A stretch of DNA of 64,000 nt from Chloranthus sessilifolius (GCA_021018995.1 CM037596.1:11049501-11113500), one strand, 5' to 3'. Shown: positions 22,934 to 34,850, counted from the first letter of the stretch. Notes: a model not told the origin generated them from the sequence alone. Numbers and translations are program-made.

Positions 22934-23099
22934 AACCCGTCGTCCGATATCGATATCCGATGATCTGATACAGTGTCTGAAGATAACACGACAGTCTGAG
23001 TCCGATGCACGATGTATCTGAATAACTCATATCGGTCCAATCAGTGTACAATTGAATGGTCAGTGTCCAGTCAGTATGTACGTATTCAAAGTTCACAGA

Positions 23100-25316
23100 T
23101 CAATTTCATATTCATAGTCCGAAGTTTGGATTCATATTCACGTCCAAAGTTGCTATTCAACTTCCATTTTCGAAATTCATATCATATTAGCTTTCAGATA
23201 CTGAGTTCAAGTTCTTACTCAAAGTTGGAGTTCAAATCTAATTCTATCTCAATTTGAAGTTCAGAATTCAATGATTCATATTTCAAATTTCAATGCAACT
23301 AATAATTCGGAAACTTCAATGCTCAAAGTTCATAACTTTCAATATCCAATATTCATACAAAAAGGTTTCTATGATATATTCGAAGGATTCAACTTCATCT
23401 CAAAGATTCAAAGGCCTCTTTACATCAGTCAAGTCAGATTCAAATATAGGTGTCAATTCATATCAGAGTCATTCATATTCTGAGTTCGAAAAATTCGTCA
23501 CCCTTCAAATAATTCTAATTCAAAATTCCAAATTCAAAGGGCTTAAGCACTAATTCATATTTATTCTCATGGCTCCTAGTTCATATTTAATTTCAACAAT
23601 TCAAATTTCAGATTAACATTCAAATCCCTATCTCAGGCTCACATTCAGTCTCAAGATTTTAAGATCATGACATTTCAATAATTTGAAGGTAAACAAATTC
23701 TAAATAAACTTCAATTCGAATATATCAAGAATTAATGATTCAAAGTCAAAATTGATATTGAGTACTGAATCAATGCAATTAAATAGTAAATTTCCCCTAC
23801 CTCGGGTTCGGTGTCGTACACAAGCAACGCAAGGTCCTTATAAACGACTTCCCATTCCCAATTTATATTATATATACGATAAGGTATTAAGGTTTGATTC
23901 CAATTACTAATAATTTAGATATATTTAAGTGTTTTTTCTCAAAATCGAGACAGAAATGGACAAGTTCCTGCTAACTTAGAACTTCGCCCAACTTTTCGCT
24001 CAATTTTTTACCATTAAAACATTTGATTATGAATTTATTAATTTGCCAAATTTGTATAGCTTGTTGTTCTCTTTCCAATGCCGTAAAAATTGTGTCAATT
24101 GGAGTTTGGAGCAGAAAGTTACGGCCAAAATACTGAAGCAATGTTGGCAAGCTCAGTCAAAGTCGACCGATCGATTTCTCCAGTAAATTTTCACTTCTCT
24201 GTTCTATAAAATTTGATCGATCGATTTCTAAATCGATCGATCGGTTTTGACAGTTTCAAAAACCCTTCGGGCTTCTTCTTTGATCCAAAACCCTCAAAAC
24301 TCATCAAATAACCCATAAATCAAATTTAAACTAATTCCAACCAAATTAAATTGAATCTCACCTTCCAATCACGTGTGCTCACACTCCACGATGATCGAAA
24401 CCGATGAATTTGACGCGAAACCTTCTTTCCTCCAATGCCCCAAACTCTTCGTCCTCTTTGATTCTTTTGATCACAACGGATAGAGATCGACTCCTCCCAA
24501 CTCACACACAACCCAACATCTCTCTTGCTTGAAATAAAAGGATCTAGAGAGGTGTAAATGGGGTTTGGTTCTCAAACTAAAAGAGGGTTTGGGAGAGTTC
24601 TCTCATGCTCTTGATCGTAATCGCGACAAAAATTGGCGCCCTCTTGTGATGGGTCTAAGAAGAAGTTGATGGAGGTCCATCAAATGAAGAAGAAACAAAC
24701 TCTTCCTCTTCCTCTTCTCTTTCTTTTCCTTCCTTTCTTTCTCTTCTCTCAAGCTTTGCAAGACAACTGAAAACCCACGGGTGGGGCTTGCTTATTGCGT
24801 GGGGGTGGTTTCGGTGTGAAGCTTATACAGCGAAACAAGTATATATTATATGGGGTTGGTTATGTGTGAAGCTCACACATCTAACATAGAGTATTAGTTT
24901 GGTTCTGTGTTAAGCACATACACCTAAACATGGTGTTAACTATTATACAACTAAACTTTTAGTTCAGTGTGGGGCTTGCACACCCAAACCACTTATCCAC
25001 TAGATTCGGTGTTAAGCTATATCACCAAAGCAAGGTGTTAATCTTATCCACTTACTTTAACACCTAAGTTGTATGTTTGTCACACATTCTAAGGTTCAAG
25101 TTAAGACCCAAAGTTGGCCCAAATAGTCGGCCCAACAGGTTGGTTCAAATAGTCAGCCCAATCAATCGGCCCACATAACTCAAACAAGTTTTAATAATCT
25201 TTACTGATTTATTCTCTACAGGAATTTTGCCTCTAGGTACACACGCGCACAGTGTGTCGTCTCAGGCACGCGCACTTAGTAAGTGCGTGCGGGTTCGAAA
25301 TTTGGGGATGTTACAG
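23100..25316 (-). mobile_element. Right arm of the palindromic LTR-like unit
   Basis: Read on the minus strand from 25316 it begins TGTAACATCCCCAAATTTCG, the typical start of a chromovirus LTR, then follows the left arm in inverted order as far as about 23105. The CGATCGATTT cluster recurs at 24165-24250. Divergence between arms is plain but moderate, including a 61-codon frame present in both with 14 residue changes. Confidence 0.82.
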
Positions 25317-25344
25317 TGAAAATACAGTTTGATCCATGAAATTT

Positions 25345-25500
25345 GATGATCTTTGCAGGAACACAATTGGGGATTATATTTCATTAAAAATGAAGCCAAT
25401 TCGTGTGCTTCATTTTTCGCTTCTCAGGGGTTGAAGGCAGATTCTGTTGTTCGGTGGAAGCATGCTCAAGATATCCCTCTCATCTCCTTTTGAATTGCAT
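25345..25500 (+). pseudogene. LINE RNase H C-terminal fragment
   Basis: The reading IKNEANSCASFFASQGLKAD followed by SVVRW resembles the end of the RNase H domain of plant L1-type LINEs (R-E-x-N-x-x-A-D-x-LA-x-xGL), also seen in this window at about 38000. It stops after PLISF. It abuts the right end of the palindromic unit, which may have inserted into it. Confidence 0.5.
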
Positions 25501-25607
25501 TAGAAAAGATGTGATCATGTAAATTTTCTTTTCTTTTCACCTATTATGGGGATAGGGGGGAGACGGGGGGAGGGGGAGGGGTTGGGAGTGTGGGGGGTGA
25601 TGGCCTT

Positions 25608-25721
25608 CATTACAAAAGTAAGGTGTTTCAGCGGTGCATGCTATTAAGGACCGTAGTGGCAGTTTTTGGTAGTAAAAGTTTTTTATTAATAACAGCAGAT
25701 TTTTGCTTATTTTTTGTAGTA
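25608..25721. mobile_element. Degenerate CACTA-type MITE
   Basis: Ends CATTACAAAAGTAAGG and CTTATTTTTTGTAGTA are mutated versions of the TIR seen intact at 49575-49668. No clear 3-bp duplication remains. Confidence 0.5.
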
Positions 25722-26312
25722 ATTGCTGAAGTTCCTCCATCCTCATAGATTTTTTTGGATTTTTTTTCTTGTGATGTAAAATGACTCCAAGAAATAATCA
25801 ATAAAGTATGTACTATCTCCAGAACTCAATATCTTTCATATGAAATAATGAAATATCTCAATCCTAATACTTAGCTCTCAAGGCTCATAGAAATCTTGAG
25901 GGTCAATTTGATCCTAACATAACCGTTAAAAAATATAAACCAAAAGATCACTGAGCTATTGAATGGATAACTCAGTGGATTGCCCCCTATTCCACCCCAA
26001 TGTACACAGGTAGATTGTGTGCGTAATCACATGAGCGGTGATATTTAATTAATAATTAATTTAATATTAAAGAAACGATAAACATTATGCGGCATTAATT
26101 TCAATATCTTAAACAGCAGAACAAGAACATATATCCATGAGACAAAGCTACATAAGCTTATGCATGAATACATACGATGCAACTTACATACATCTCTAAG
26201 CGTATTTATCTTATCACATAGATTGCGTATCTTAGTTGTATGATCTTAATTTCTTCCACATACCATCACATGGCCACTCTTTCGATTTTAGCTACTTATA
26301 TGACTTGCACCT
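25722..26312. other. Intergenic, no gene seen
   Basis: AT-rich sequence without coding motifs or recognisable repeats. Confidence 0.4.
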
Positions 26313-27012
26313 AAGGTATTAAAATTCGGTCAATACTAATACGTATCGGTTTTCAGCCAAACCAATATGTATAGTGTCTAATTATGCAAACGGCGCTTTC
26401 GGTAACTGCAGCTTTCGTCAAATGCAATAAATGCCTGTTAGAGAAGTCGATTAGAAAGAGTGAAAGATAAGTCATTCGCTATTGTGCCCGCTTACTGCTT
26501 ACCTTGTTCTCTGCTTTATTCACGGTAGCGGAGAGAGGAGAGAGAAACAGAGTTACTCAACTTAAGTAAAGAGAGAGTGAGAGATTTGAGGTATGGTTGA
26601 GTGGCAACTGCTGATACTGTCACCTCACCAATACACTGGTAAGGCTAGTAAGGCTAGTAAGGCTAGTAAGGAGCTGAGCTGCCACTATAAAAAAAAATAA
26701 AAAAATAAGACTATTAGCGATAATTTTTCTGTCAATACAAAAAAAAAAAAAAAAGACTATTAAGACAGTTAAAAACTGTCGCTATTAATAAAAAAATTGT
26801 CGCTAATAGTCTTAATAAATTTTTTATTAATACTTATTGCTGACAATTTTTTGCTCCAAAAAAACTGCCGCTAATAGTCTTATTTTTTGTAGTGTGCAGC
26901 ACTTTAGATTTAAAATACTAATGGATTGGCATTATAGGCCGATATGTCTCGGTCGAATCGTATCTGTCCTCCATGAATTGATACCCGATACCGATTCGGA
27001 TTTTGATACCTT
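26313..27012. mobile_element. Possible inverted-repeat element with nested MITE
   Basis: Left end AAGGTATTAAAATTCGGTC and right end (reverse complement) AAGGTATCAAAATCCGAATC are related to the ends of 52808-53098. Inside, a CACTA-type MITE lies at 26683-26894 and GGCTAGTAA is repeated three times at about 26642-26668. No target duplication was confirmed. Confidence 0.4.
26683..26894. mobile_element. CACTA-type MITE (212 bp, duplication TGC)
   Basis: Ends CACTATAAAAA and TTTTTTGTAGTG, internal AATAAGACTATTAGCGA and its inverted counterpart CTAATAGTCTTATT. TGC flanks both sides (26680-26682 and 26895-26897), the 3-bp duplication of CACTA elements. Confidence 0.85.
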
Positions 27013-27642
27013 CCTTGTACCCAAGGTATTGCTATTGCTCGTGCCTAATACATAAAGGATAATGTTTTAGATTATATACTATTATGAAAAGTGACGCCTT
27101 ATGCTTATAACATATCGAAGCTTACCCCTCATTCACAACCAAAAGATTACGGAGATGGACTCCGGTTACGAATCGTAAAGGGATGATGGAGGTGTACAAA
27201 GGATCACCTAAGATGATGATAGTCACAGTGTCGAATCCATTGCATTGGATTGATCTGGCTCACCTAAGATGATGGAGGTGTACACAGGATCAAATTTATT
27301 GTGTCTGATTAATTTGTGTCACCTAAGAAGGGTCAAGGTTTTGGAAGCTATATTCCAAGCTCATCGTCGTCAATCCAAAATATATAAAGATCAAAATAAA
27401 AAATAAATAAAAAGAGAATGCTTTGAAAGCTTAGCACAAGTGATCTCTTCTTTCTCAAAGCTTCAAAGATGCTTTTGAAGGAGCATATATGATTTTTACA
27501 AAATATTTCTAAGCTTAACAATAGTAGATTAGATAGTCCTCTCCAAGCATAGAGCACTTAGTATTCCATTTATGTGCATGATATAATGAGGTGAGAAAAT
27601 ACTAAACTTTTGTGCCAAGTGAGATCGGTGATCCAAAATTGG
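27013..27642 (-). other. Intergenic with possible LTR end at 27642
   Basis: On the minus strand from about 27642 the sequence begins TGTAAACACCCAATTTTGG, an LTR-like start resembling the Tat LTR end at 1770. The other end was not found. A phrase with CACCTAAGATGATG repeats at 27206 and 27262. No gene was seen. Confidence 0.3.
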
Positions 27643-27949
27643 GTGTTTACAATAATTAATTACATATTATTATATGCCTACAAAATTTTCTCTCATTAAT
27701 AAAGAGGAGGGGATCCCATCTCAACCCACTACAATCTAAAAAGTTTTCATCTTAAACTTACTGGAGTTCAGAGCCTCAGTGTCATGAGGAACCATAAGTG
27801 GATTTGGCGATCACTTATTACCAGACTTCAAATTCAGAGTGACACTGTTGCAAATCTCGATTAGGAAAATACCTATTGCATGCATTTCTAGAGCCGGGGA
27901 TCGGAGCAAAAAATCTGTTATGTTAAATCTCGCCTTTTCTTCCTTCGTC

Positions 27950-28428
27950 TGGAATATCTGGAATGAAACAAAAGGGGTCTTTGATGGCTAAATTAGGCCC
28001 AAGAAGAACCTCCTTGAAATGATGGGTGAGAAGTTACACACATGCCTTGAAGAGAAATGTTAATAGGGGCTATTCAAAATAGAGAGGAGGAAGCCAGGCA
28101 AAAGTTGACTCTTAGTCAAAATAACATTCAAGGAGCTCCTTTGGATAGTTTGTTGGCGAATCAGGAGAAGGAAGCTCTCTTAGAATTGAATGAAGAGCTT
28201 GATAACGAGGAGATTTTTTACAAACAGAAATCCAGGATCCAATGGTGTCATAGTGGCGATAGAAATATTCAATCTTTTTATTCTACGATAAATTTGAAGG
28301 TGGAATCTATATGGTCTTTTGTGGTGGAGCATTATAAAAAATACGCTACTCCTGATATTCCTTTTAGGAGGAAGCTAACCAGTGAAGAGGTGCATCCCTA
28401 TCAAGGTCGGTTTCTAGAGAAGAGATTT
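27950..28428 (+). pseudogene. L1-type LINE fragment (endonuclease-RT linker)
   Basis: The open frame 28057-28455 reads EEIFYKQKSRIQWCHSGDRN then IQSFYSTI, matching the E-x-FW-x-QKSR-x-W-x-x-GDRNTKFFH block of plant L1 ORF2 proteins. Upstream in another frame WNIWNETKGVFDG fits the preceding region, so a frameshift lies near 28050. The fragment ends where an A/T-rich tract starts, probably the inserted tail of the LINE at 37.8 kb. Confidence 0.72.
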
Positions 28429-28445
28429 TATTTATTTATTTATTT

Positions 28446-28454
28446 TTATTTTTA
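28446..28454. repeat. MULE target site duplication, left (TTATTTTTA)
   Basis: Nine bases directly before the left TIR, identical to 37836-37844. Nine-bp duplications are diagnostic for Mutator-like elements. Confidence 0.85.
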
Positions 28455-28550
28455 GGGAAATTTACCTGATCGACCCTGTCAGATGTACCTTTTACTGCAA
28501 AGACCCTATAGTTTCACCTTTACCCAAATCGACCCGCTGCGTGCCGAGCC
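28455..28550 (+). repeat. MULE left terminal inverted repeat
   Basis: From GGGAAATTTACC through CTTTTACTGCAAAGACCC to GCCGAGCC it matches the reverse complement of 37745-37835 with a few changes and a small length difference at the outer end. Confidence 0.88.
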
Positions 28551-28894
28551 GACCATAAGGAGAATAAAAAGTCCATATTACCCCATTCTCCGACTTTCTT
28601 TAACCCAAATACATTCCCTTTTTCCTCATTTTAATCTGCGCTAAAGTTATAAGAAGTTAGAGGTGGTGAAGGTGACGACGTCTTCTGCCTCATATATGCT
28701 AATTGGAAGAAGAAAATAGAGGTTTGGGAGAAGGAGCTCCTGCATTTTGTCATTCGGAGTTGAAGATCCTGCAGTTTCTCATTCCGATGCGAGGTATGTT
28801 CAAATCCAGTGTAAACCATATCGAAATAACTTTTGGAAAAGGTGAATAGATATTGATTGTAAATAAATGCAGGAGCTGGTTGATTATAAGATAT

Positions 28895-29205
28895 ACTTCG
28901 ATTGATTATCCAATCGTTACCGATTGAGTATCTAATCGCTACCGATTGAGTTACCAATCGTTACCGATTGCTTATCCAATTGGCACCGACTTCATAAACA
29001 ATCGATATCGATTGGATATCCAATCGACTAGCTCCTGTATTTATTTGAAATCGGTGCCGATTGGATACGAAATCGTTAACGATTGGTAACTCAATCGATA
29101 GTGATTGGATACTCAATCGTTAACGATTGGTAACTCCAACGGTAGCGATTGAATACTCAATCGGTAACGATTGGATACTCAATCGGTAACGATTGGATAT
29201 CAGTT
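28895..29205. repeat. CAATCG/CGATTG palindrome array 1
   Basis: About a dozen units of the form CAATCG-n4-CGATTG (for example CAATCGATATCGATTG near 28999) with spacers such as GATAC, GGTAAC or GAGTAT. It lies between the left TIR and the first transposase codons. Confidence 0.85.
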
Positions 29206-32029
29206 GTTTTGCTATCAATTTATCATATTCATCCGTCTTATGACTCCTTTCTTCTCCTTCTTAAAGAGGCGTTGTCTGGTGTGGAAATTCTTCTTTTCTG
29301 TCACTTTGATAGCCATATTGTAAACGATGATGGTTTATATCAAGGTGGCCGCCGGAGAGTTATTACAATTTCGACGGGTATATCTTATGAACGGTTCAGA
29401 AGGCGAATTTCTGCTATCAATTTTGCGAGAGCAGATGAAACAATTTTCATAAAGTTCTCTATGAAGATAGTGAACACCCCTGTGCTTGCTGACGAATTGG
29501 ATTCGGATGATTTGGCTACCCTATTTTCGTTTTATAAATCCGGGTCGGACATTATAAAGGTATTCATCATTAAAGAACCATCCTCCTTCCGATTCGAAGC
29601 TGAACATGTACCTCTAGGTGGGACTGATTTTGTGAGTAACCATTCCTTCCAGCCATATAAGTTTGAGGAGGAAAGACTTACATATGATACTATTCAGTTA
29701 GGTGATGACGAACATTTTGAGGCAAACATATCCGCCATGAAGACAACTATTGATATAAATCATGCCCTAGTTGAATCATATGATGACCCACTATAAAATA
29801 TGCATGGGGCACATTGTAGTCAAGAGTTAGACTACACGTCTCTAAGAGTGGGGGATGAAGACGATTTTCATCATATCTTTCCCGATGGATTCACAACTTG
29901 GATGATTCACGAATTATATTCTACTATGCCATCGATGGGAATTAATGAAGGAGTTTAACCCTATTTTCATACATATAATCACCCCTTCAGTGAAGAGACT
30001 AGTCAATCATGTCAGAACCCGTTCGGTGAAGGGCTTAGTTAGCCATGTCATGACCCGTTCCGTGAAGGGCCTAGTCAACCACATCAGAACCCCTTCGGTG
30101 AAGAAGGATCTAGTGAACCACCTCAAAACACTGCTGGTGAAAAGAACGTTGAAGATTATGATGATGAACCGGATGAGTTTATAAAAGAGGATCCGAAATA
30201 TTTTACGATAGACATTGATAATCCATTAGTAGATGGAGCTTACGAAGTCTCAGAGACATCGGACAAGTCTTCCGATCAAGAGGTGGAAACCGAATATTGG
30301 AATTGGACATTTGAAGTTGGAGAGATCTTCAGAGATAAAAAAAACATTTCAAAGAGCATTGAAAGAGCACGTGGTGGAGAAAAACTTTCAAATTCGGCCT
30401 TTGAAAATCGCTAATTATCGAGTGACAGCCGCATGCTACGAAACCGGTTGTTCATGGCGAATACATGCGTCTAAATTAAATGGGTTCGATACTTTCCAAA
30501 TCAAGACGTTCAATAGTACTCACACATGCGGGGCCGCTAAGATCGGACCACACGGTCACCGTAATGCAACAATCTTGTTCGTAGCCAATTATGTACGGGA
30601 GAAACTTATGGAAGGATTCGACTATACTCCAGCATCGATAATATTTGATATTGCAAAAGCTTATAATGTGCAAATCTCATATGCTAAGGCTTGGAGGGGA
30701 AAAGAACTTGCCCTTAATGATATTAGAGGCAGTTGGGAACGATAATTTATGGATCTACCAGCCTACGTGAAGGAGATGGAGAGGGTAGATCCTAATGTAC
30801 GAACATCCTTTCAACTAACGCTTGACGGTAAATTTCAAAGATTTTTTTAGAGTTTCGGCCCCTGCATCGGAAGTTACCGTAGTACACTTCATCACGCACT
30901 ACTTGTAGATGGCACACACCTACGGGGACGTTACGAAGGGATCCTACTTATTGCCTCGGGGCAAGACGGTAATGATCATATATTACCGTTAGCATTTGTC
31001 GTCGTCGAATTAGAAGAAGATAATACGTGGATATGGTTTCTTGAATGAGTAGGTGCGTTCGTGATCGGTGAATTTATCGAAGATTTTATTTTTATCACGG
31101 ATAGGTTGAAGGGTTTAATTAAGGCGGTCAAACATATCTTTCCTAACGCACACCACAACTATTGCATGCGACATATGACACAAAATTTGCAACACAAGTA
31201 TCCCAAGAATAATGTGAAGGGTTTATGGTGGTGCGCCGCGCGTGTATATTCAGTAGAGAAATTTAATTATTTTATTAACAAAATGAAGGAAGATCCTGCT
31301 GATCCTCGGGCTGTAGAATATATTTTGAAAATAGACCCAAAGCATTGGGCACGCGCACATATGAAAGGAAGGTAATATAATTCTCTGACTACGAATAATG
31401 CCGAAAGCTTAAACAACGTACTAAAAATAGCTCGAGAGAGACCAATTATCGACCTAATTAGAACTACTAGAGAGAAAGTCACCGATCATTTTCAAAAGCG
31501 CAGAGAGATATCTAAGAAATGGACCACCATACTCTGTCCAAAAGCAGACGAGCATATGAAGAAGGTACTGCAATGGGTTGGTAGGAAGAGAGCTCAACCA
31601 TACGGGTGCGATCAATTTCAGGTCAATTTCAAAAATTTCATTCATCACGTCGACTTAAAATACAAGACCTGTACTTGCCGCCGTTGGCTTATTCATGGCT
31701 TGCCTTGCTCTCATGCCATGGCAACTATCAATCGGAAAAGTTACGATTACCATAACTTCTGTGAGAAGTAATTTTTCATTGCTTGCTTTAAACAAACATA
31801 CGACGAACAATGGCTTCCCACCCTCGATAAAAGCCAATGGGCATTCCAAGCTGAGCAACTGTCGAAAAATATGAAAGTAAGACCACCCTACAATTGTCGA
31901 AAGCAAGCCGGTCGGCCGAGAAAGAGAAGGATAAGGTTTAAGGGTGAAGTTAGGGCTCTACCGTGTGGCAGGTGCAGTGAGTATGGTCACAATCGTCGGA
32001 GTTGCACGGCAATTGGTCCCATGGGTTGA
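29149..32029 (+). pseudogene. MULE transposase (dead)
   Basis: Would cut and rejoin DNA at the TIRs. An N-terminal PB1-like stretch (GLYQGGRRRVITISTGISYE, about 29330-29390) is followed by an acidic linker. The MuDR DNA-binding zinc region reads CYETGCSWRIHASKLN with HTCGAAK (30430-30540). The MULE core has D in LVDGTHLRGRYEG (about 30910), D in FITDRLKGL (about 31100) and a candidate E in VEKFNYFI (about 31260). The SWIM finger is CTCRRWLIHGLPCSHAMA (31670-31720); a terminal CCHC knuckle is CGRCSEYGHNRRSC (31970-32005). Stops: 29794, 29956, 30040, 30743, 30848, 31046, 31373 and 31769. A one-base shift lies in the A8 run at 30337-30344. Frame is otherwise kept to TGA 32027-32029, so decay is mainly by point changes. 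Confidence 0.9.
30004..30111 (+). repeat. 36-bp in-frame repeat in the transposase linker
   Basis: Three 36-bp units (30004, 30040, 30076) each encode a SQPxQNPFGEG-type 12-residue string; half-units flank them on both sides. Confidence 0.75.
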
Positions 32030-32214
32030 TACAGTACAAGAAGTCAGCTAAATTTCCCACTAGCTGTAAATTTTTCAAAATATGTAAAGTGTTGATAGAT
32101 AGCCCTGGTGAGAATTGGGTTTGACTTGTAACTTCATTGGTATTGTATCCAACCTGATTTTTGAATTTAAGGCAAGCTTGGTACTCTTAAGAATTTTCAA
32201 ATGTTTTATCACAG

Positions 32215-32395
32215 ACAGTTGATATCGACTGTAAATACGTTCGATCTTGACTGCGAATATAATCGATATCGATTTCTTATGCAATCGACAGCGATTGCTT
32301 CTGCAATCGATATCGATTTCTTACGCAATCGACATCGATTACTTAAGCAATCGATATCGATTGCTTATGCAATCGACTGCTTTAGCACACTTTAA
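32215..32395. repeat. CAATCG/CGATTG palindrome array 2
   Basis: Between the 3' ends of the two MULE genes. Units such as CAATCGATATCGATTGCTTA recur with CTTATG/CTTACG spacers. Confidence 0.85.
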
Positions 32396-32876
32396 TAAAG
32401 CCTGCGACAAGCCCATAACCCGCCTAATGTTAAGCAGCTGATATAAGAATTTTACATACTTGATATTATAAATTAAAAAAAATAATGATTGTTTTACAAT
32501 AAAAATTTAAAATTTTCATTTACAAATATCGTTAAAGTTAATACAATTTTAACTTTTGATAAATTAGGATGCTACTGCATCAGTAGTAGGTTCTTCATCC
32601 ATGGCTCTCTCGACTTCTCCATCGGCAGTAAATTTAGCGAGGGCTTGGCCAATTTCTACCCTGATCTGACTCATATTGCCTTGGCTGAAGTCGAATTTCT
32701 TCCCCAACCATTGCTCTGTCGGGGCACGGATTTGACCTTACACTTAGAACTTGACCACGGATAGGTTGCAGCTTCCAATGCAATGGAGTCTCCGCGTACA
32801 TGTAAAAGTGCGGGAAGATATTTGGTCTGTTTTGAAAAGTGTAATGTCAGATAATGTTTGATAAGATAAGCTACTT

Positions 32877-33050
32877 AAGCAGAAAAAATATCTAGAGATA
32901 TGTGTGATCGATTGCCCAAACAATTGACAACGATTGTATAATCAATCGTTAGCGATTGTATAATCAATCGTTAGCGATTGTATAATCAATCGTTAGCGAT
33001 TGTTTGGGCAATCGATCACACATATCTCTAGAAATTTTTTCTGCTTAATT
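32877..33050. repeat. Hairpin with 22-bp repeat loop in the Ulp1-like gene intron
   Basis: Arms of about 45 bp (AAGCAGAAAAAATATCTAGA... and its near-exact complement ending TTTTTTCTGCTT) enclose three copies of TATAATCAATCGTTAGCGATTG. Transcribed RNA could fold into a long stem. Confidence 0.85.
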
Positions 33051-33644
33051 GTATTCTGAAGGGGTGGACAATTCTTATTAGGATGTTGATTTGTAGGGGA
33101 TACTTGTCCTTCGAGGGCCTATCCAAAATTAGATCAACGATCATTACCGATCGTTCTAAAACCTTAACGATCGCAAGGGCCCAATGTAAAGGAGTGTGGC
33201 TATGGACTGGGACAAATATCTGAAATGAATAATATATTAGAGGACACAATGGTGAAAATTATAATCAAAGTTTGCAGAGAGCGTAATATATCGTGTTGCA
33301 TTGGTGAGCCCACAGATTCCTCAACTTATTGAAGAAGTTTTGAAGCACCTTCTTGCCTGGGTTGGTTTCTTCCTTAAGGGCAGCCCACCGTTCAATTTGC
33401 GTGGCCATCGATTTTTGGTTGAATTTTTCAGTTTCAACAAAGAATCTAAAATCGTTATAATCCATGGCGATATATGACAAATCGGTGGGGCTCATCAGGA
33501 AGAATTTATCACCAACTTCAGGATGAGCAGCGTCATCCATGACTTCCAAAAGTCTTAGGTAGGCTCCCATGATCTGAAAGATAACAAATTTCAGTATTCG
33601 ACACACTTCATTTGCTATCGATTCTATTCGTTGATTGTCTAGCT

Positions 33645-33900
33645 AATTGTTATCATTGCTTTCGATCGGACAATCGTTAGTGATTGTCTAGATAGTCGGT
33701 ATCGCCTGTTCAGAGAATTGTGAACGATTGCGTAGAGAGGCGATGTTGACTATCAAGACGAACGTTATCGATTCCCTAGACAGTCGGTATCGACTGTTAA
33801 GACAATCGTCATCGACTGTGTACACAATCGTCATCGACTGTGTACACAATCGTCATCGATTGTGTAAACAATCGCGTTAGACTATCTGGGCAATCGTTCC
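33645..33900. repeat. CAATCG/CGATTG palindrome array 3
   Basis: Units such as ACAATCGTCATCGACTGTGT and GTCGGTATCGACTG occur in the intron between exons 5 and 6 of the Ulp1-like gene. Confidence 0.82.
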
Positions 33901-34611
33901 CTTTTTTTAATCAGTTGTTACTTTTATAAAACTTGAAAAGAAAATAACTTCGGAAATTGAATATGAGAGATTTTGTTACTTACAAGATTGTCTAAGTATG
34001 CCGTGCCTTCCAGACATTTGAACATATGCATCCGGAGTGTATAATCACCCACAGAGCTTACGTAGATGCTGCATGAAACATAACGGCCAAGTTTTAATTC
34101 AAAACGAAAGTTACTTCTAAGTAAGTTGTTACTATCATCGAAAAAACAGACAAATTCGTAATATATGTAACTTACTCGACATCCTTTTCGGGAGTTGTCC
34201 AGATGGCATTCATGAACCTCTGCTCATCTGTCAGCTCAACCGTAGGAGGGGGCATCGTCTCGCTTGGCAGTTTTTTTATCGCCTGCTTTTTTCCTGTCCT
34301 AGGCTTCGAGGCAACATGTTTGGTTTTAATCCTTGGCCTCAAGCGAGCATCTAATGGTTGCTCGGATTGCTCATCACTAGCCGAACCACCCTTATCATCA
34401 TCATCGTGGGATTGGTTATTAGCTGTTGCCAACTCCTTTTGGGCGGGAGGAGCTGGTGCCACATCCGCTGATCCCTGGTCGGCTGGACCAGCAGGTTCTG
34501 GTCCCATATCGACAGTGAGAGACACTTCCGATAGCAACTTTGAAACAGCAGCATCCTGAACATCGAAAGACATAAAATTTATAAATAAGAAAAACTGAGA
34601 ATAGCCACCTC

Positions 34612-34850
34612 TAAAAATAATATAAATCGATTCCGAATCTAAACCGATCGCAATTACAATCGATACCGATCGTATTTACATTCGGTACCGATCGCCTACC
34701 AATTGCATTTACAAGCGGTATCGATTGCACATACGATCGAAATCGATTGTAAATGCGATCGATATCGATTGTAAATACAATCGTTATCGATTGTAAATGC
34801 AATCGTTATAGATTATAAATACGATCGGTAAATAATCGAATAAATAAAAA
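34612..34850. repeat. CAATCG/CGATTG palindrome array 4
   Basis: Units such as CGATCGATATCGATTGTAAA and CAATCGTTATCGATTG recur in the intron between exons 3 and 4. Confidence 0.82.

Noticed and set aside
22711-23096. Several overlapping open frames of 73-116 codons rich in Tyr/Thr repeats.
   Set aside because: They are produced by the 45-bp minisatellite being read in several frames on both strands.
21378-24511. A 61-codon open frame present in both arms of the palindrome (21378-21563 plus, 24326-24511 minus), suggesting a small conserved protein.
   Set aside because: The two readings differ at 14 of 61 residues, many non-conservative. That looks like neutral divergence of non-coding LTR sequence rather than protein constraint.
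28895-29205. CAATCG/CGATTG units considered as a CRISPR-like array or telomeric/centromeric satellite.
   Set aside because: Unit spacing is irregular, units are palindromic, and they recur in introns of one MULE rather than as a long homogeneous array.
34203-34559. Plus-strand open frame of 118 codons.
   Set aside because: It is the mirror of exon 4 of the Ulp1-like gene and has no recognisable domain.
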